This document shows positions 32,473-44,010 of a stretch of DNA of 52,121 nt, in pieces. The DNA is from Tubiluchus corallicola (taxonomy: Eukaryota > Priapulida > Priapulimorpha > Priapulimorphida > Tubiluchidae): contig JAQGDQ010001251.1 in the NCBI GenBank assembly GCA_030141605.1, positions 1-52,121 on the forward strand, given 5' to 3'. Both the position numbers and the translations under genes were made by a program. The notes beneath the pieces were generated by a model, which was not told where the DNA came from, did no database searches, and worked only from the letters and a program-made list of their open reading frames with translations. How positions within the stretch are numbered: position 1 is the stretch's first letter; every line of letters starts with the position of its first letter.

Positions 32473-32926
32473 TTAAAGGAAAGCCGGACGATTGTTTAGA
32501 TCAATCTCATTTTAATTTACTGTGCAAAATGTACGTTTTCTTGCCTATAAAAAGTAGTAATTGTTTCTTATATTTGAATAATTAGCTTAGGAATTTAATT
32601 AACAGCAACCGAACACAGCTATTGCTTACGTCAGGAACTAACCACAGTTTGTGCGATGGCAGGCATCTTCCCTTGCGCGTCAAGCACGTTTGCGTAAGTG
32701 TTACTGTTTAAACGCGTGATGTCACGAAAATGGGCTCTACGTCCTATGACGTCAGAAACTAACACTGCAGTTCATTATCATGGTTATCACGGTGCCGCCT
32801 TCTATTTGTCGGCTATTATTATTTAATCTTAGCTTTGATTTTAAAAAACGCTATTGTAGTTTTCAATATTTTAGAGCATTCTTTATTCTGAACTCGTGTT
32901 TACACAATCATCCGGTTTTCCTTTAA
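32473..32926 (+). mobile_element. TTAA family C element, copy 1
   Basis: Perfect TTAA at both ends and a 23-bp near-perfect terminal inverted repeat: left ttaaaggaaagccggacgat, right the reverse complement of ttaaaggaaaaccggatgat. 454 bp, non-coding. Contains two CGTCANRAACTAAC motifs (about 32631 and 32750) like those of family A. Confidence 0.9.
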
Positions 32927-32973
32927 CTACTATGAATTAAAAAAAACGTATATGATTTTTCAGTAAGTAGTTC

Positions 32974-33409
32974 CCGTAAAGGGAAACAAAAGGAATTCTT
33001 CGTACAAACTTATATTACATAGCATTACGCTTACCTGCTTGCAAGACTCGTATGTAACTGACTAAGAAAATTCTCAACATGAAACGGTATCCCAGTGTGC
33101 ACCACTGATTCACTAAAACTTGTCGCTAATCTTACGGACAATTTAAACTTGCTTACTTAGCGAAACGTCGCTACGAACGATCTGATTATTTTTTCAATTG
33201 TACACAGCGTTATCAAAACTTACTTTAAATGACTTACCGTTAAAATGGTTGTACGTAATGGTCTTCACCGAAGCTTATATTTGTCAGTTTTGTACAGCGT
33301 TGCTGCTCGCGCAAGCTGTGCATGCATTAAGACATCATGTGAGTGTTCTAACATGTCAAGACGAATTTTTTAAACTTTAACTGATGAAAAGTCTTGTCTT
33401 GTCCTTTAA
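32974..33409 (+). mobile_element. TTAA family B element
   Basis: Left end gtaaagggaaacaaaagg (TTAA mutated to GTAA), core taccgttaaaatggttgtac, then tacagcgttgctgctcg, right end gtcttgtcttgtcctttaa with TTAA at 33406-33409. It lies 47 bp from the end of the C copy. Confidence 0.8.
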
Positions 33410-33449
33410 TTCATCTCTACCTTAATTCATCTGTTTTACCTCACGTTAC

Positions 33450-33708
<259 letters not shown>

Positions 33709-34739
33709 GTGTTATATTTAATCAAAACTTGACTCGACTTTAGATCCTTGTTTTGCACTCTGTTCTGCTCTTTGCTATTTCTGTCTCACGTTTTTTGTGT
33801 TTTAAAATACGCACAGTAATAATATTAAAAGCGATCTTTCTAATAATGTTATTGTTCTTGCTATAAAAACTACGTTGATTTCAAGAAACAGTATGAGCCT
33901 GAAAAGAAATCAGTTTTTATAAACGTAGCTTTCTTATTCTTGTTTGTCGATTTCCATAGTTACACAATGATCTTACGAGAAAGAAGCCACGCACGGGAAT
34001 CAAGTTAGTGACTCCTAAATGGTGGATTTGAAGCGCTGTCAGCCGTTCTATTGACCAAGCTTTAAAACTTGAATTGCTTTCGGAATCGAATTCCTTAAAA
34101 GGCTAAAATCAATTATCCCACGATTTGTCTTTGCGATAGAATGAGAAAGAAACGATTCCAGCGGGAACAGGTGAACGGAAAAGGGTGGTGCTGGGTCAGT
34201 GTGGGGCTCTGGGCAGCGGGACTTAAGCATTTGTTCATTCGCGTGAATGCTTTTGTGTAATTTGTGTAAATGTTGAAAGAATGCGTGTTACTCGTAGTAG
34301 CAACAATCATTAGCAACATTTTAAATGAACTTCAATAAAATATAAACTTGACAGAAAGGCAAGGACTACTATACACTATGTATATGTATATGTATATACA
34401 GGGATATCATAGGTACCACTGTTTTTAAATTACTAGATGAATGAGGAATATGTTCTATGTGTATTGTGGCATGCTATAGGTCACCATGGGGGGTAAATAT
34501 GTCCAAATTATTAGCACTAAATGTTAAAAATAGATCGCCTCCGCTAGCCGAGTCAGAGATCTGACCGTGCACGTCCTGTTGTATAGTAGTCCTTGCAGAA
34601 AGGTAATCTTCACTAAAATCTCATGCAGATGTCCCGATTTTACTAATATGAACAATATTGACGAATATTTGTTTTTGGCAGGGAGCAAATATCTAGAAAT
34701 ACTAACATTTGTTTACAACTTAACTAATAAGTAAAATGT
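33709..34739. other. Unique region
   Basis: A minus-strand patch at 34048-34230 has two overlapping open frames without recognised motifs. No exon boundaries convinced me. Nothing else seen. Confidence 0.35.
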
Positions 34740-35000
34740 TTTGTAATTAGGAGGATGGTGTAGAATTTTGCGTTTATAAAATTGTGTTGTTAATTTTGTT
34801 ATCAATTTTAGTGTGTTGAATGTTTATGTGAAGTTTGGTTTATGACATACATCAGTGTTTGTTGTTGTTTTTGTTTTTGTTTGTTTGCTATGTACCACCT
34901 TGTACTTATATTTGTTTTGTCTGGTATTTTGTAATTAATGACCGTATTAATTTTGTTAATGTGTTTTCATCTATTAAATTATAATAAAGCCACTAGAGGG
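34740..35000 (+). mobile_element. Possible LINE 3' UTR
   Basis: GT/TTTG-rich stretch ending ttataataaagccactaga with a small GCC-N7-GGC hairpin (34988-35000). The texture resembles LINE 3' UTRs; no coding remnant seen. Confidence 0.3.
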
Positions 35001-35052
35001 CTCTTTAATCTTCCTGGTCGCTGTAGTGCAAGCCAAATGTATGTTGGCTACA

Positions 35053-35448
35053 ATGCTGTACAATACTGATACAATTTTTAGATACAATGTACGAAGTTTT
35101 TCCTGTATACGTAGGAAAGCTGTGTTTAGTCTCAGAAGTAGGATGTATTTGAGTCAGAATACTGTTATTAATAACTTGCTGTACAATACTGATACAATTT
35201 TTAGATACAATGTGCCAAGTTTTTCCTGTATACGTAGGAAAGCTGTGTTTAGTCTCAGAAGTAGGCAGTTTTGAGTCAGAATACTGTTATTATTAACTTG
35301 CTGTACAATACTGATACAATTTTTAGATACAATGTGCCAAGTTTTTCCTGTATACGTAGGAAAGCTGTGTTTAGTCTCAGAAGTAGGCAGTTTTGAGTCA
35401 GAATACTGTTATTATTAACTTGCTGTACAATACTGATACAATTTTTAA
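35053..35448. repeat. 122-bp tandem repeat, about 3.2 copies
   Basis: Units starting ctgtacaatactgataca at 35055, 35179, 35301 and 35423, containing tttttcctgtatacgtagga and tttagtctcagaagtagg. Very similar copies, so a recent duplication. Confidence 0.95.
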
Positions 35449-35804
35449 ATCAAACATTTTTAAGTCGTGGCAAAGAATTTAATCTACCCATTCTAACTAA
35501 CCCTTTTTTTGTATATAACCTTACTATGTTTCTGTAAACTAACTCCTCCCAACACTCTCCCAAAAGACCACTAAAGAAAATTTTATAAAAATAAATACGT
35601 TACAAAACTATGCACTGAAATTAATATTAGGTTTGTCACATCAATCATAAATACAAGCCAAACATAAGAATGTATATTCTGTAACGAACTTAAGAAACGA
35701 ACTAAAAATATCAATCGTAGAAACCCATAAAGATTATCATACATTATGATTCATTTTCAAATATATAAATAATTTAAGTATTCCATTCATTAGTCACAAA
35801 TTAG

Positions 35805-36080
35805 CAGGGCCTATTTCAGCCTAAGCGAGGCCCGGGGACGTGAGGTGTGTGAGGCCTCCTCGGGGGGGAGGGGGGGGTGAAGTCCCGGGGGGCGAGCGCC
35901 ACCATGGTTGGCGCCCAGAAAATTTTTGAACTGCTAGAACGCCGGAGAAGCATTTTCGAAGAGAAAATATGGAGTTATACAGTATGTTCGCATAAAGCAA
36001 AAAATAATGTTACCTCGGCGCGAGGCCCCCCTGTAGGGTGAGGCCCCGGGGAAGTATCCCCCCCCTTGAAATAGGCCCTG
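35805..36080. mobile_element. hAT-type MITE, copy 2, inserted in a LINE
   Basis: 276 bp with the same 14-bp terminal inverted repeats as copy 1 and a perfect 8-bp target-site duplication, caaattag (35797-35804 and 36081-36088). The reading frame of the LINE remnant continues across the insertion once one duplicate is removed, which confirms the call. Confidence 0.93.
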
Positions 36081-36565
36081 CAAATTAGCACTAATCCAAA
36101 ATCCTAAATTAAACGCCAGAACATTTAATTTGAAATCAAACTAGAACAAACAATGGAAACAATGGAACTACTTTGTAAACAATTCAGTAGCAAAAACCGC
36201 CGTCCAGCTCTGGAATTCACTGTCAGTCGAAATCAAACGTTTTAAACCATCAACCGCATTCAAAACTAAAATAAGAGCATTAATGATGTCAAGATTTGAA
36301 TATCCAACTTACCTACACGACAACTTACACAGTAATCCAGAATTCATTTACCCCAGGCCACATTAAATGACTTAATTTTGTTGATAGTCAGTTTGAAAAC
36401 ATGTAAAATATGTTAAGTTTAAGTTTGAAGTTGTATATTTTGCACCTGTAGTTTAGACTTTGCACTGAGATATTTGCCTTCAACAGTGTATGTTTTTTAA
36501 CTTTCACTGATTGAGTATCTGGAAATTTTGTTGTGATTCTCAATATTATCATGGCAAATAAGGAT

Positions 36566-36621
36566 GTTACTTACTTGCTTGCTTGCTTGCTTACTTGCTT
36601 ACTTACTTACTTACTTACTTA

Positions 36622-36652
<31 letters not shown>
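36566..36652. repeat. (CTTA/CTTG)n microsatellite
   Basis: Tetranucleotide tract directly after the LINE 3' end; interpreted as its expanded tail. The poly-Leu/Thr/Tyr frame is an artefact. Confidence 0.9.
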
Positions 36653-36653
<1 letters not shown>

Positions 36654-36655
36654 AT

Positions 36656-37995
36656 TCTGGGCGTTTTTTACGTGTGCTTCATTTTGTTCTTGTTTTATGG
36701 ACTTTAAATGTCTGAAATAAAATAATGCTTGCCGAACCGAAAAGAGCTTGTGTGAATGCGCTTTAATGAAGCGAGTTGTCCGGTAAACAGAAGTATGTTT
36801 ATCTTTATTGTAATATTTTATAACGTTAGCCTATAATTTCGACATTTTAGTTACAATTTCTGATACTGGTATGTCAATGATTAAACGTGCCGCTATTGCA
36901 CAACGTGTAAAATCATAACTGTGCATTATATATACACCGCACAGTCAGTTTAAAGTTGGAATCCTTCATATACAGAAACAGCCACGAATATATAGATTTC
37001 GGATTGCGCCTCGCACGCATACAGACAGCTGCATCTTTTAAAAACCATAATTATAGTAGCGAGCATCTTTCAACTCTGAGTATTTTTTTGTCGTTGGTAT
37101 GTCACAGTTTTAAGCTGCGCATGTGCATTTGATCGGCCTAGATTAATTTTGACGCCTATACGGTTATACCGTACAGTCTGTATGATGAGTGTTTACTGTA
37201 GGTATTTGTTCTTACTAGACGTGAGATTGTTATATGTACTCTGATATCATGTACAACGTACAGACCAGCATAATCAAAAGAGGAGAATTCCGAGAGTACG
37301 AACATAGTATTTGCCAGTTTGTCGGATTGTTTGAACTTAAAATTTCAAGTTTTTGATGTAACGTTTATTTTTTTACGGGCAAGTGGAACACCAACTGTCG
37401 AAAGCTTGCAAAATATCTCGATAATTTCTTACGTGTTTTGAAATCCTTGAAGCCGATGCGTTGGTGTGTGCTTTTGGCAAAGTAACGTCTGTTGCGCGCG
37501 CGAAATAAAAGTCGATTTTGGTGAGGATTTATTCGGTACGTGTTCCGTTTTTTTGGGCATTTTTCCGTGACTTGTGCCGGTAATTCATGCAGTGCATGTG
37601 TAATTGTACAGCACGAAACAGCATTTCCAACTTTTTGTGCAACACAATTCAAGCATTAACCCGTGAAAACGATTTGTGGCTGAATTTTGGGGAACGTAGT
37701 CATACGAAATCTGCTGTAGATGCTGTTAATCTGTCTCTAGCTACTGTATTAAAAAGATTTACTGTTACTGCAGTCAGAATTACCGACTTATAAGCGCCTT
37801 GAAGTAAGTAAAATTTTTATTTGTCTTTCTTAATGTCTGTCAGTTCGTTGGTTCGAGTATGTAATGATTCAAAAATACGACTAGTGCATTAGTTAATACT
37901 ACAAAACCCATACAATAGATACGATAACAGAAACGATTCTCGATGTACATAAGCCTATAAGCCCAAGCAAAGTATAAGTTGTACTCTGTAATGTT
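36656..37995. other. Unique region, possible microexon
   Basis: Around 37770 an acceptor-like tttactgttactgcag is followed after 30 open bases by a donor-like gtaagtaaa (37804), encoding SELPTYKRLE. This is too short to weigh. Open frames at 37365-37652 (minus) and 37587-37793 (plus) overlap and are not recognised. Confidence 0.25.
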
Positions 37996-38125
37996 ACAAT
38001 GTTGCTACTTAAATCGAAGTACCAATTGTATATTTCATCACTGGACATAGTGGAAATATTGTGATCAGTAATAGTTACTGTGTTGTAAGTCCACTCAAAA
38101 TAAATAAAGTTTTATATATATATAA
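37996..38125 (+). mobile_element. Possible retroelement 3' end
   Basis: Ends caaaataaataaagtttta followed by a short TA tract, the poly(A)-signal-plus-simple-tail layout seen elsewhere in the window. No coding remnant. Confidence 0.3.
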
Positions 38126-39269
38126 CGTCTGTCATAGGTCATTTGACTTATGTCGGGCTTTGTTAAAGCGAACATTGCCAATTTAATTTTTAGATAATAG
38201 TTTAAACATGTTTTTACAACCTTTGGACTTAATTCTTAGATAATAGTTTACACATATTTTACAACCTATGGACATACAGTTAAACTGACACGAAAGTCCT
38301 CCATTTACAGACACAAATACAGTACATGAAAGTATCTACGTAATTAGTGTCTACGTAACAATTAGATAAACGTATTAATTAACAAAAAAAGATGCTAAAA
38401 GGAATTCTTAGATATAAAGAGAGTGCTACATTTGTAAAATTCGGGCCAGCGCAAAGTTGGGAGCTAACTTTTAACTCTTTCTCCCTTTCCTATTATCTAT
38501 TGTTTCCAGTTGCATGTTGACTAATTCACCCTTGCCACGTGTTATTCTAACGCTAATGAAAGCGTGCACGGATGCACTATTATTATTCGTATGCAGCATA
38601 CATTCTTCTAATAAATCCAGAAATTTGCCTTCAACGCATTAGATTAGACAACGCGTTTTATATTGGTGCACAAAAAACGATTAGATCACGAACGTTTAAT
38701 TAAAATCCTCATTGGAAAGGGGTGGGTAATATATGGCTTCTTTAGGCGTCGTGAGACTCGTATCTTTCGTCTGGGCAAAGAGCACAACTCGCCCGTCACA
38801 TTTTTTGGACTCGGGTTTAAATTAAATAGAAACTTAGCGTCTCTATAACGCGGAGAAACAGAAACACGAGTACTTGCAGGCTTTTTAACTGGAAAAGGCA
38901 AAATAATGCAATTCTTTTCTATAATCGAGTTATTGCTAACATATTAATAAAGTACATAATTTATGTATAATATTAACGTCATATATCACACGTTTGTTGA
39001 CTTATAGTACCTCAGATATGCCATTAAAGTGCCTGCAAGTTTAATTCTTGGACTCAGACCCTCTGATTTTTTTCTCTTTCAACTTTCAATCTATTCAGAA
39101 TTAGTAGTGACAATAAACTCAATTAATTACGTCTTGATAATTTCTATTAGAAGATGTGGCTTTGTCTGATCATTTCGGTCTATAAAATACACCTTAATGC
39201 AAAACAATTGCAATTGAAAGTATTGTTGTTTTGATAAGAGTAATATACTTGTAGGAAAAAACTAGTATT
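38126..39269. other. Unique region
   Basis: A short imperfect duplication (ttagataatagttta at 38191 and 38237). 38663-38901 is open on both strands (VIYGFFRRRETRIFRLGK on plus) without recognised motif. No exon supported. Confidence 0.35.
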
Positions 39270-39440
39270 AATTGCAGTTGTTGCCGTGACATAAATTACA
39301 ATTTGTACTATAAAATCAAATGAGCAATTCGGTAAGCTGTTTGTTATGCACCTGTGCAATTACCCTGAAATGTTATTCTTGCTGCTGTCACGGCCGTCTA
39401 TTGATTTATACCCGTTTTTAAATCGTAAATCGAAACACTA
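39270..39440. promoter_or_regulatory. Weak candidate conserved non-coding block
   Basis: Non-repetitive sequence with gttatgcacctgtgcaatta (E-box plus homeodomain core), tgctgctgtcacggccgtc and tattgatttatac. Motif texture only; weaker than the blocks at 12290 and 14138. Confidence 0.2.
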
Positions 39441-40164
39441 CATCTGACTCTGACCAGATAAGACATTTTACGAGTGACTGTTTTACCATACGTGGAAAAA
39501 CTTTCTGATAAGAGAGACATATTGGTCTACATGTCATCCGGCGACGTTTACAGACATTCCTTGATCAGTTGCATTTTCTTGTACACTTGCTTTGAATCTG
39601 ATATGTTCACCCTTTAACCCGCCTGCTGCCAAAGCGCACGCGCCGTTTTAACACCAAAATGTAGTAATTCTTTTGAAAGCATAAACTGGTGGGCTCTGTT
39701 TTGCTGCTACGTACCCAACTGACCGCGTGTGTCATAACTGTCATGCGCTGATTTGAATTTGACATGCATTTTAAATAACGTGGGGCCTAAAGTGGTCCCT
39801 TGCAGAACCTACGGGCAGCCAGCGTCTTAATATCTGTTGACATGCACACAACAAAGTATACAATAGGCAGTTTAAACTAAAGCGCATTAGCTAATCAATA
39901 TGTATGCACGATTGCACGGACTCCATATTGTTACTTCTCAAATATTGAATTGTATCAGTTTGAATAACGAGAACAACGGACTGCTTAATGAATCGATTTG
40001 CCGTGTCTGGATTTTGAAAATCATCGTAGCCGCCAGATAGTCTACACAATAATAATATTCAAGTGTATTGTTAATGTTTTTATTTGTGTTTTTGCTAATA
40101 GTTATAGCCAATACGGACTTGTTATTTAAAACAGATTTTTTATGAGCTTTACATTTTAGATTCA
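39441..40164. other. Unique region
   Basis: No gene or repeat recognised. Confidence 0.4.
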
Positions 40165-40620
40165 ATAGATTTATTTCGCAATAAACATATACATATACAT
40201 TACATGTGCATCGATAATCAGTTTTTGTTAATATAAAAATATGATACGATTCATGAATTCTGCGCTAGAGACCTAAGAAGCTAGCTTATGGGAGGCCACT
40301 AGAATTAGTTACGAAAAAAATTACAATATATACAGATACAATATTACAATATATACAAATATAAATACGGGTGGGAAGTAATAAAAATATTATTATACTA
40401 GAGGGGAAATTTTTGAAAATGAAAAACAACAAATCATGATTGAGTGATCAGTTATACGTTTCAAGTAAGTTTAATTTATAATTTTTTTAAAGATGGACAT
40501 CGAGTTGCCTTTTTTAATAGCTGGAGCAATTGAATTCCATATGTAAGGGCCATTATTTCTAATAGAAAATTTTCTAACATTTGTGCTGATTTTATATTAA
40601 ATTATATTTGCATGAATAAA
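40165..40620 (-). pseudogene. LINE 3' end, reverse-transcriptase C-terminus
   Basis: Minus-strand frame (about 40590 to 40483): ISTNVRKFSIRNNGPYIWNS, then IAPAIKKGNSMSIFKKIIN and a stop. TN.RKFSIR..GP.IWNSI..I......S.FKK is the standard C-terminal block of a CR1/Jockey-like reverse transcriptase. The 3' UTR includes ctagtggcctcccataagct and ends gcgaaataaatctattgaat near 40165. Everything upstream is lost or decayed. Confidence 0.7.
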
Positions 40621-41293
40621 CTGGAAGACAACTGGTCGTGACTGTTTTGTTTTGCTTAGGTTTTTATTCTAAAACAAAGGAATATAGGAACAGGTTAAAA
40701 TCCAGAGCTAATTAATGTAGGTCTGCAACCCTACATAAGAATGGTTATTATAACTTGTACAAATAGCCATATTGTTAAAGTAGTGATGACGATGTTTCGG
40801 TGAAAACGAAAAACTGCATGAAAGAAGTTATAAAAATCCCCACAAGTTAGCATAAAGATGTCCACGTAGAAGCAGTATTGGAGAAAAGCAACACTCATAC
40901 ACTGTTGCTTGCTGTGTTTCTTATCTTAAAGCAGAGCGATTCTGAATGATTTCTGCACACGGTGTTCAACATATTTCGACTTGTTATTTTTGCTTGTTTT
41001 ATGGTAACTTTCCTATCATTTTCCTTTATGATCTACTATTCTCTCGTTTTTTCAAGAATGAAAAACGATTAAAAATGTAGCCGAAGACCTTCAAAGACCT
41101 TTTTTCATCGGATTTTTTTTTCTCAAATTATTCATTGTGATGTGTGTAATTGGCATATTCCTATTGTTAGCAACAGGTGAAGTTTATGATAGAATCTCAC
41201 CTGGTATAACCAATACCTAGTACCTGAGTTATCGTTTGGCATGGTGCCAGAATTGAGTAATTTATTGTAGATGGCATATATATAATTTAAGTT
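40621..41293. other. Unique region
   Basis: No gene recognised; the part next to 40620 may be further decayed LINE sequence. Confidence 0.35.
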
Positions 41294-41880
41294 TTTTTAA
41301 AGTTTAAGTTTATTCATTTCCACTCTGCATCTTACAGTTATAATAAAAATACAGATAATTTTCCACTGTAGTAAATATAAATATAAATGCAATATAATAC
41401 AGAAATTACAAAAGAGATTCTTATGCAGCATATACATGTGCAAATTACATTACAGAATAATTTTGATTCATACGGTTTGAGCCTAAAAGCATAGCTTGAC
41501 AGGCCAAACTGTACGTGGAAATCTTAAGGAAATGATTAATAATTGAAACAATGATAATGTATACATAAAAGTGGGGGGGGGGATAGTGAATGAAAGATGA
41601 AATGGAGCGAGAACTAAGAAAAACTGTGATCATGATTATAAAGTGTTCAGTAACCTGTTGAGCATAGTCACTTTTTATTAAGATTACTGTGGAAAAAGAA
41701 TGCAGGTGATTACCATTATCAAACTGTGTTACTCTCAATACTTTTGAAATATTTCTTTTCTTACAGTTTATTTAAAAGTTGAAAGGGAGTGACTACATTT
41801 TGAATTGTGGCTTTGTCCATTCCATAGGACTGGTCCCATATAGCTAATGAAATGTTTCACCATGCATCAATAATGCATCA
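41294..41880 (-). pseudogene. LINE 3' end, decayed
   Basis: On the minus strand near 41860-41755: VKHFISYMGPVLWNGQS, later SLSTFK and a stop, matching the Y.GP.LWN...S.STFK C-terminal block of LINE reverse transcriptases. The presumed 3' UTR ends aaatgaataaacttaaac near 41294. The 97-codon minus frame at 41445-41738 lies in the UTR and is not a gene. Confidence 0.55.
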
Positions 41881-41925
41881 AGTAGCGATTAAGCTTCGAA
41901 TGTGGAACGAATCAAGCATTTGAGT

Positions 41926-42130
41926 TCTCTAAAACACCTATTAAAACATGTAGATAGACTGATATATGAGCATTTTCTACATGTAAATAGACTGATATAT
42001 GACCGTTTTTCTTTTTCATTATTCTTCTTACGCAGAATATGCAAAAATCTCTAAAACACCTATTAAAAACATGTAGATAGACTGATATATGACCGTTTTT
42101 CTTTTTCATTATTCTTCTCACGCAGAAAGT
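41926..42130. repeat. Tandem duplication, about 117 bp unit
   Basis: tctctaaaacacctattaaa at 41926 and 42050, both leading into atgtagatagactgatatat and tttctttttcattattcttc. The first unit holds an extra internal copy of the gatagactgatatatga motif. Confidence 0.9.
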
Positions 42131-42289
42131 GCAATTGAAAAGTGGAAAATTAAGATACGTGTATCTCGTCTGCAACTGAAATAATTTTTCTTTGCTTGCA
42201 AAAAATGCTAAACCAGAACTGGTTTTTCGCAAATATAAAAAACTCCGGAAATAGTTTTGGTGGTATCCTAGCGACAGTATTTGAGGAAG

Positions 42290-42350
42290 CTTAGGTCAAG
42301 TTGACAATTTACATCGTCTATGTCCCCGGGACCTTGTCTGTATCCCCGGG
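42290..42350. other. Paired CCCCGGG motif
   Basis: atgtccccgggaccttgtct is followed by tatccccgggtcattg: two SmaI-type palindromes 25 bp apart just upstream of the CpG-rich candidate promoter. Confidence 0.4.
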
Positions 42351-42399
42351 TCATTGTTTTTAGCGTCTCTTATTCTTTCCACGTACTAGCAGAGGTCGG

Positions 42400-42711
42400 T
42401 TAATAGTGGTGAAGAACGAACCTAGGTCATTTCTACACTTCCCAGGCGCACTAAACAAAAGCCTTTACTCAGACTTCGCATTAACTGTTCCCAGAAGGGT
42501 GCTGTCAGCGCATGCTCAGCCCCCCGTCATCGCGCACTTTCATAATCCGCCCTGTGTTCGCGCGCAATGTCGATTGACGAGCGCAGCGTGCTGGGATTCT
42601 TTAGCCAGATCCAGGAAGGTCTCGCGCGTTACCGAATAAGTTTTTTCCGAGACGAAAACGTGAAGAAGCGGCAATGCGACGGTCGTGGACGCGTCACGAT
42701 GCGCCGTTGAG
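42400..42711 (+). promoter_or_regulatory. CpG-rich candidate promoter and first exon
   Basis: The most GC- and CpG-rich unique stretch in the window. It contains an NRF1-like cagcgcatgctcag (about 42508), many CGCG tracts, and ends at a strong splice donor (cgttgag then gtaagaaaa; exon edge 42711). A 47-codon frame (42567-42710) starting MSIDERSVLGFFSQIQEG stops one base before the donor, so it would be a short upstream ORF in a 5' UTR, not a coding start. A 77-codon frame at 42406-42639 overlaps it. The downstream exon was not found. Confidence 0.4.
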
Positions 42712-42889
42712 GTAAGAAAAACAACTAGATCGTCTGCTTGGCTTTTAGTGCTGTAAAACGGCTACTTGCATGCTTTAGGTATTTGAGTTTTTTTTTACTT
42801 TCTTGCGAAATTTAATGTTACGTAAGAATCATGTTGTAGAAAGTCGTTATTGTTTCTCAAGTAATCCCTTTGTTGTCCATAGTAATTGT
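42712..42889. other. Possible first-intron start
   Basis: Unique T-rich sequence after the candidate donor; nothing else seen. Confidence 0.3.
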
Positions 42890-43070
42890 TTTTCGTTCAG
42901 TCTTTCCATCACTCATCCATTCGTTTATTCGTTCATCCATTCGTTTATTCGTTCATTCATTCGTTTATTCGTTCATCCAACTTTTCGTTTTTTTCTTTCC
43001 TCCCTCGTTCATTTATTCATCTATTCATTCACTCATTCATACGCTAACTCATACACCCAAACGTTATATC
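42890..43070. repeat. TTCATTCG-type short tract
   Basis: catccattcgtttattcgtt repeats, the same tetranucleotide family as 6555-7440. Ser/Phe/Ile/His-rich frames are artefacts. Confidence 0.85.
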
Positions 43071-43135
43071 TGCATGTGTTAATTTATTTAAAATTATTTA
43101 TTTGTTGATTGCTGTTTTCATGCTGTTTCAGCTTT

Positions 43136-43336
43136 GCATCCAAAATATTTGTAGAGTAAAATTGCTTACATGTATTTATTGTATACATTTGGTATGTACG
43201 TGTATCAAATTTGTTTACATATTATATATAATATATACAGATATATACAGATATACTATATACATATGTCTGTATATACTATATATACAGATATATATAT
43301 TTATATATATATATATATAATTATACATCTGTAAAA

Positions 43337-43378
<42 letters not shown>

Positions 43379-43503
43379 CTATCTATATCTATGTATATAT
43401 ATCCAAAATATTTGTAGAGTAAATTGCTTACATGTATTTATTGTATACATTTGGTATGTACGTGTATCAAATTTGTGTACCTATATAATTATACATCTTT
43501 AAA

Positions 43504-43591
<88 letters not shown>

Positions 43592-43592
43592 T
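43136..43592. repeat. Tandem duplication carrying AC and AT microsatellites
   Basis: 43138-43385 and 43402-43592 are direct copies (atccaaaatatttgtagagt, then ttattgtatacatttggtat), each followed by taattatacatct, an (AC)n tract and an (AT)n tract. About 264 bp offset. Confidence 0.9.
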
Positions 43593-44010
43593 ATTTTTTG
43601 CAAAACTAAACTAAAATACGAATCTTATGCGCTTTATATTTGCACGATTAGTAAAAGAAGTTACAATTCAGTAACGTAATTGAACTTTGCAAAATAATAA
43701 AGAAGTTGATTTTATGACGTTAGATTATTAAATTTTGACTGTAAAACTGCAAATGCTTAGTGGGGTAGTCGAATAGTACTTTTAGCTAAATTAAAAAAAC
43801 AATTACTCAATTAGTAAAAGTAAATTAGTGAGATTAAATTAGTTAAAAGCGAGAAAGGGCAAGAAAGAGATGGTTTGATGAAAAATAATCTCAGTTGTTT
43901 TGGTTTTCAAAGTGTTAAGTAGAAATTTTGTATTATACTATGGACGTGAAGATAACTAACCTAAGCGTTACCTAAATGATTATCTTTCTCGCATTGCAAA
44001 ATTCGAAACA
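43593..44010. other. Unique AT-rich region
   Basis: No gene or repeat recognised. Confidence 0.4.

Larger units (their letters stand above)
35449..36655 (+). pseudogene. LINE reverse-transcriptase C-terminal remnant with 3' UTR and tail
   Basis: Plus-strand frame recoverable from about 35560 to the stop at 36366: LQNYALKLILGLS, then RNELKISIVETHKDYHTL, KYINNLSIPFISH, and after the hAT insertion LNARTFNLKS, VAKTAVQLWNSLSVEIKRF, STAFKTKIRALMMSRFEY, PEFIYPRPH. The LQN.AL.LI.G, ELKI..VE.H.D.H and LWNSL blocks are hallmarks of the region after the catalytic palm in CR1/Jockey-type LINEs. At least three stops interrupt it. The 3' UTR ends tcatggcaaataaggatg and a (CTTA)n tail. Dead on arrival. Confidence 0.75.

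Noticed and set aside
41445-42232. Minus-strand 97- and 106-codon frames
   Set aside because: They lie in a LINE 3' UTR and a tandem duplication and show no domain.
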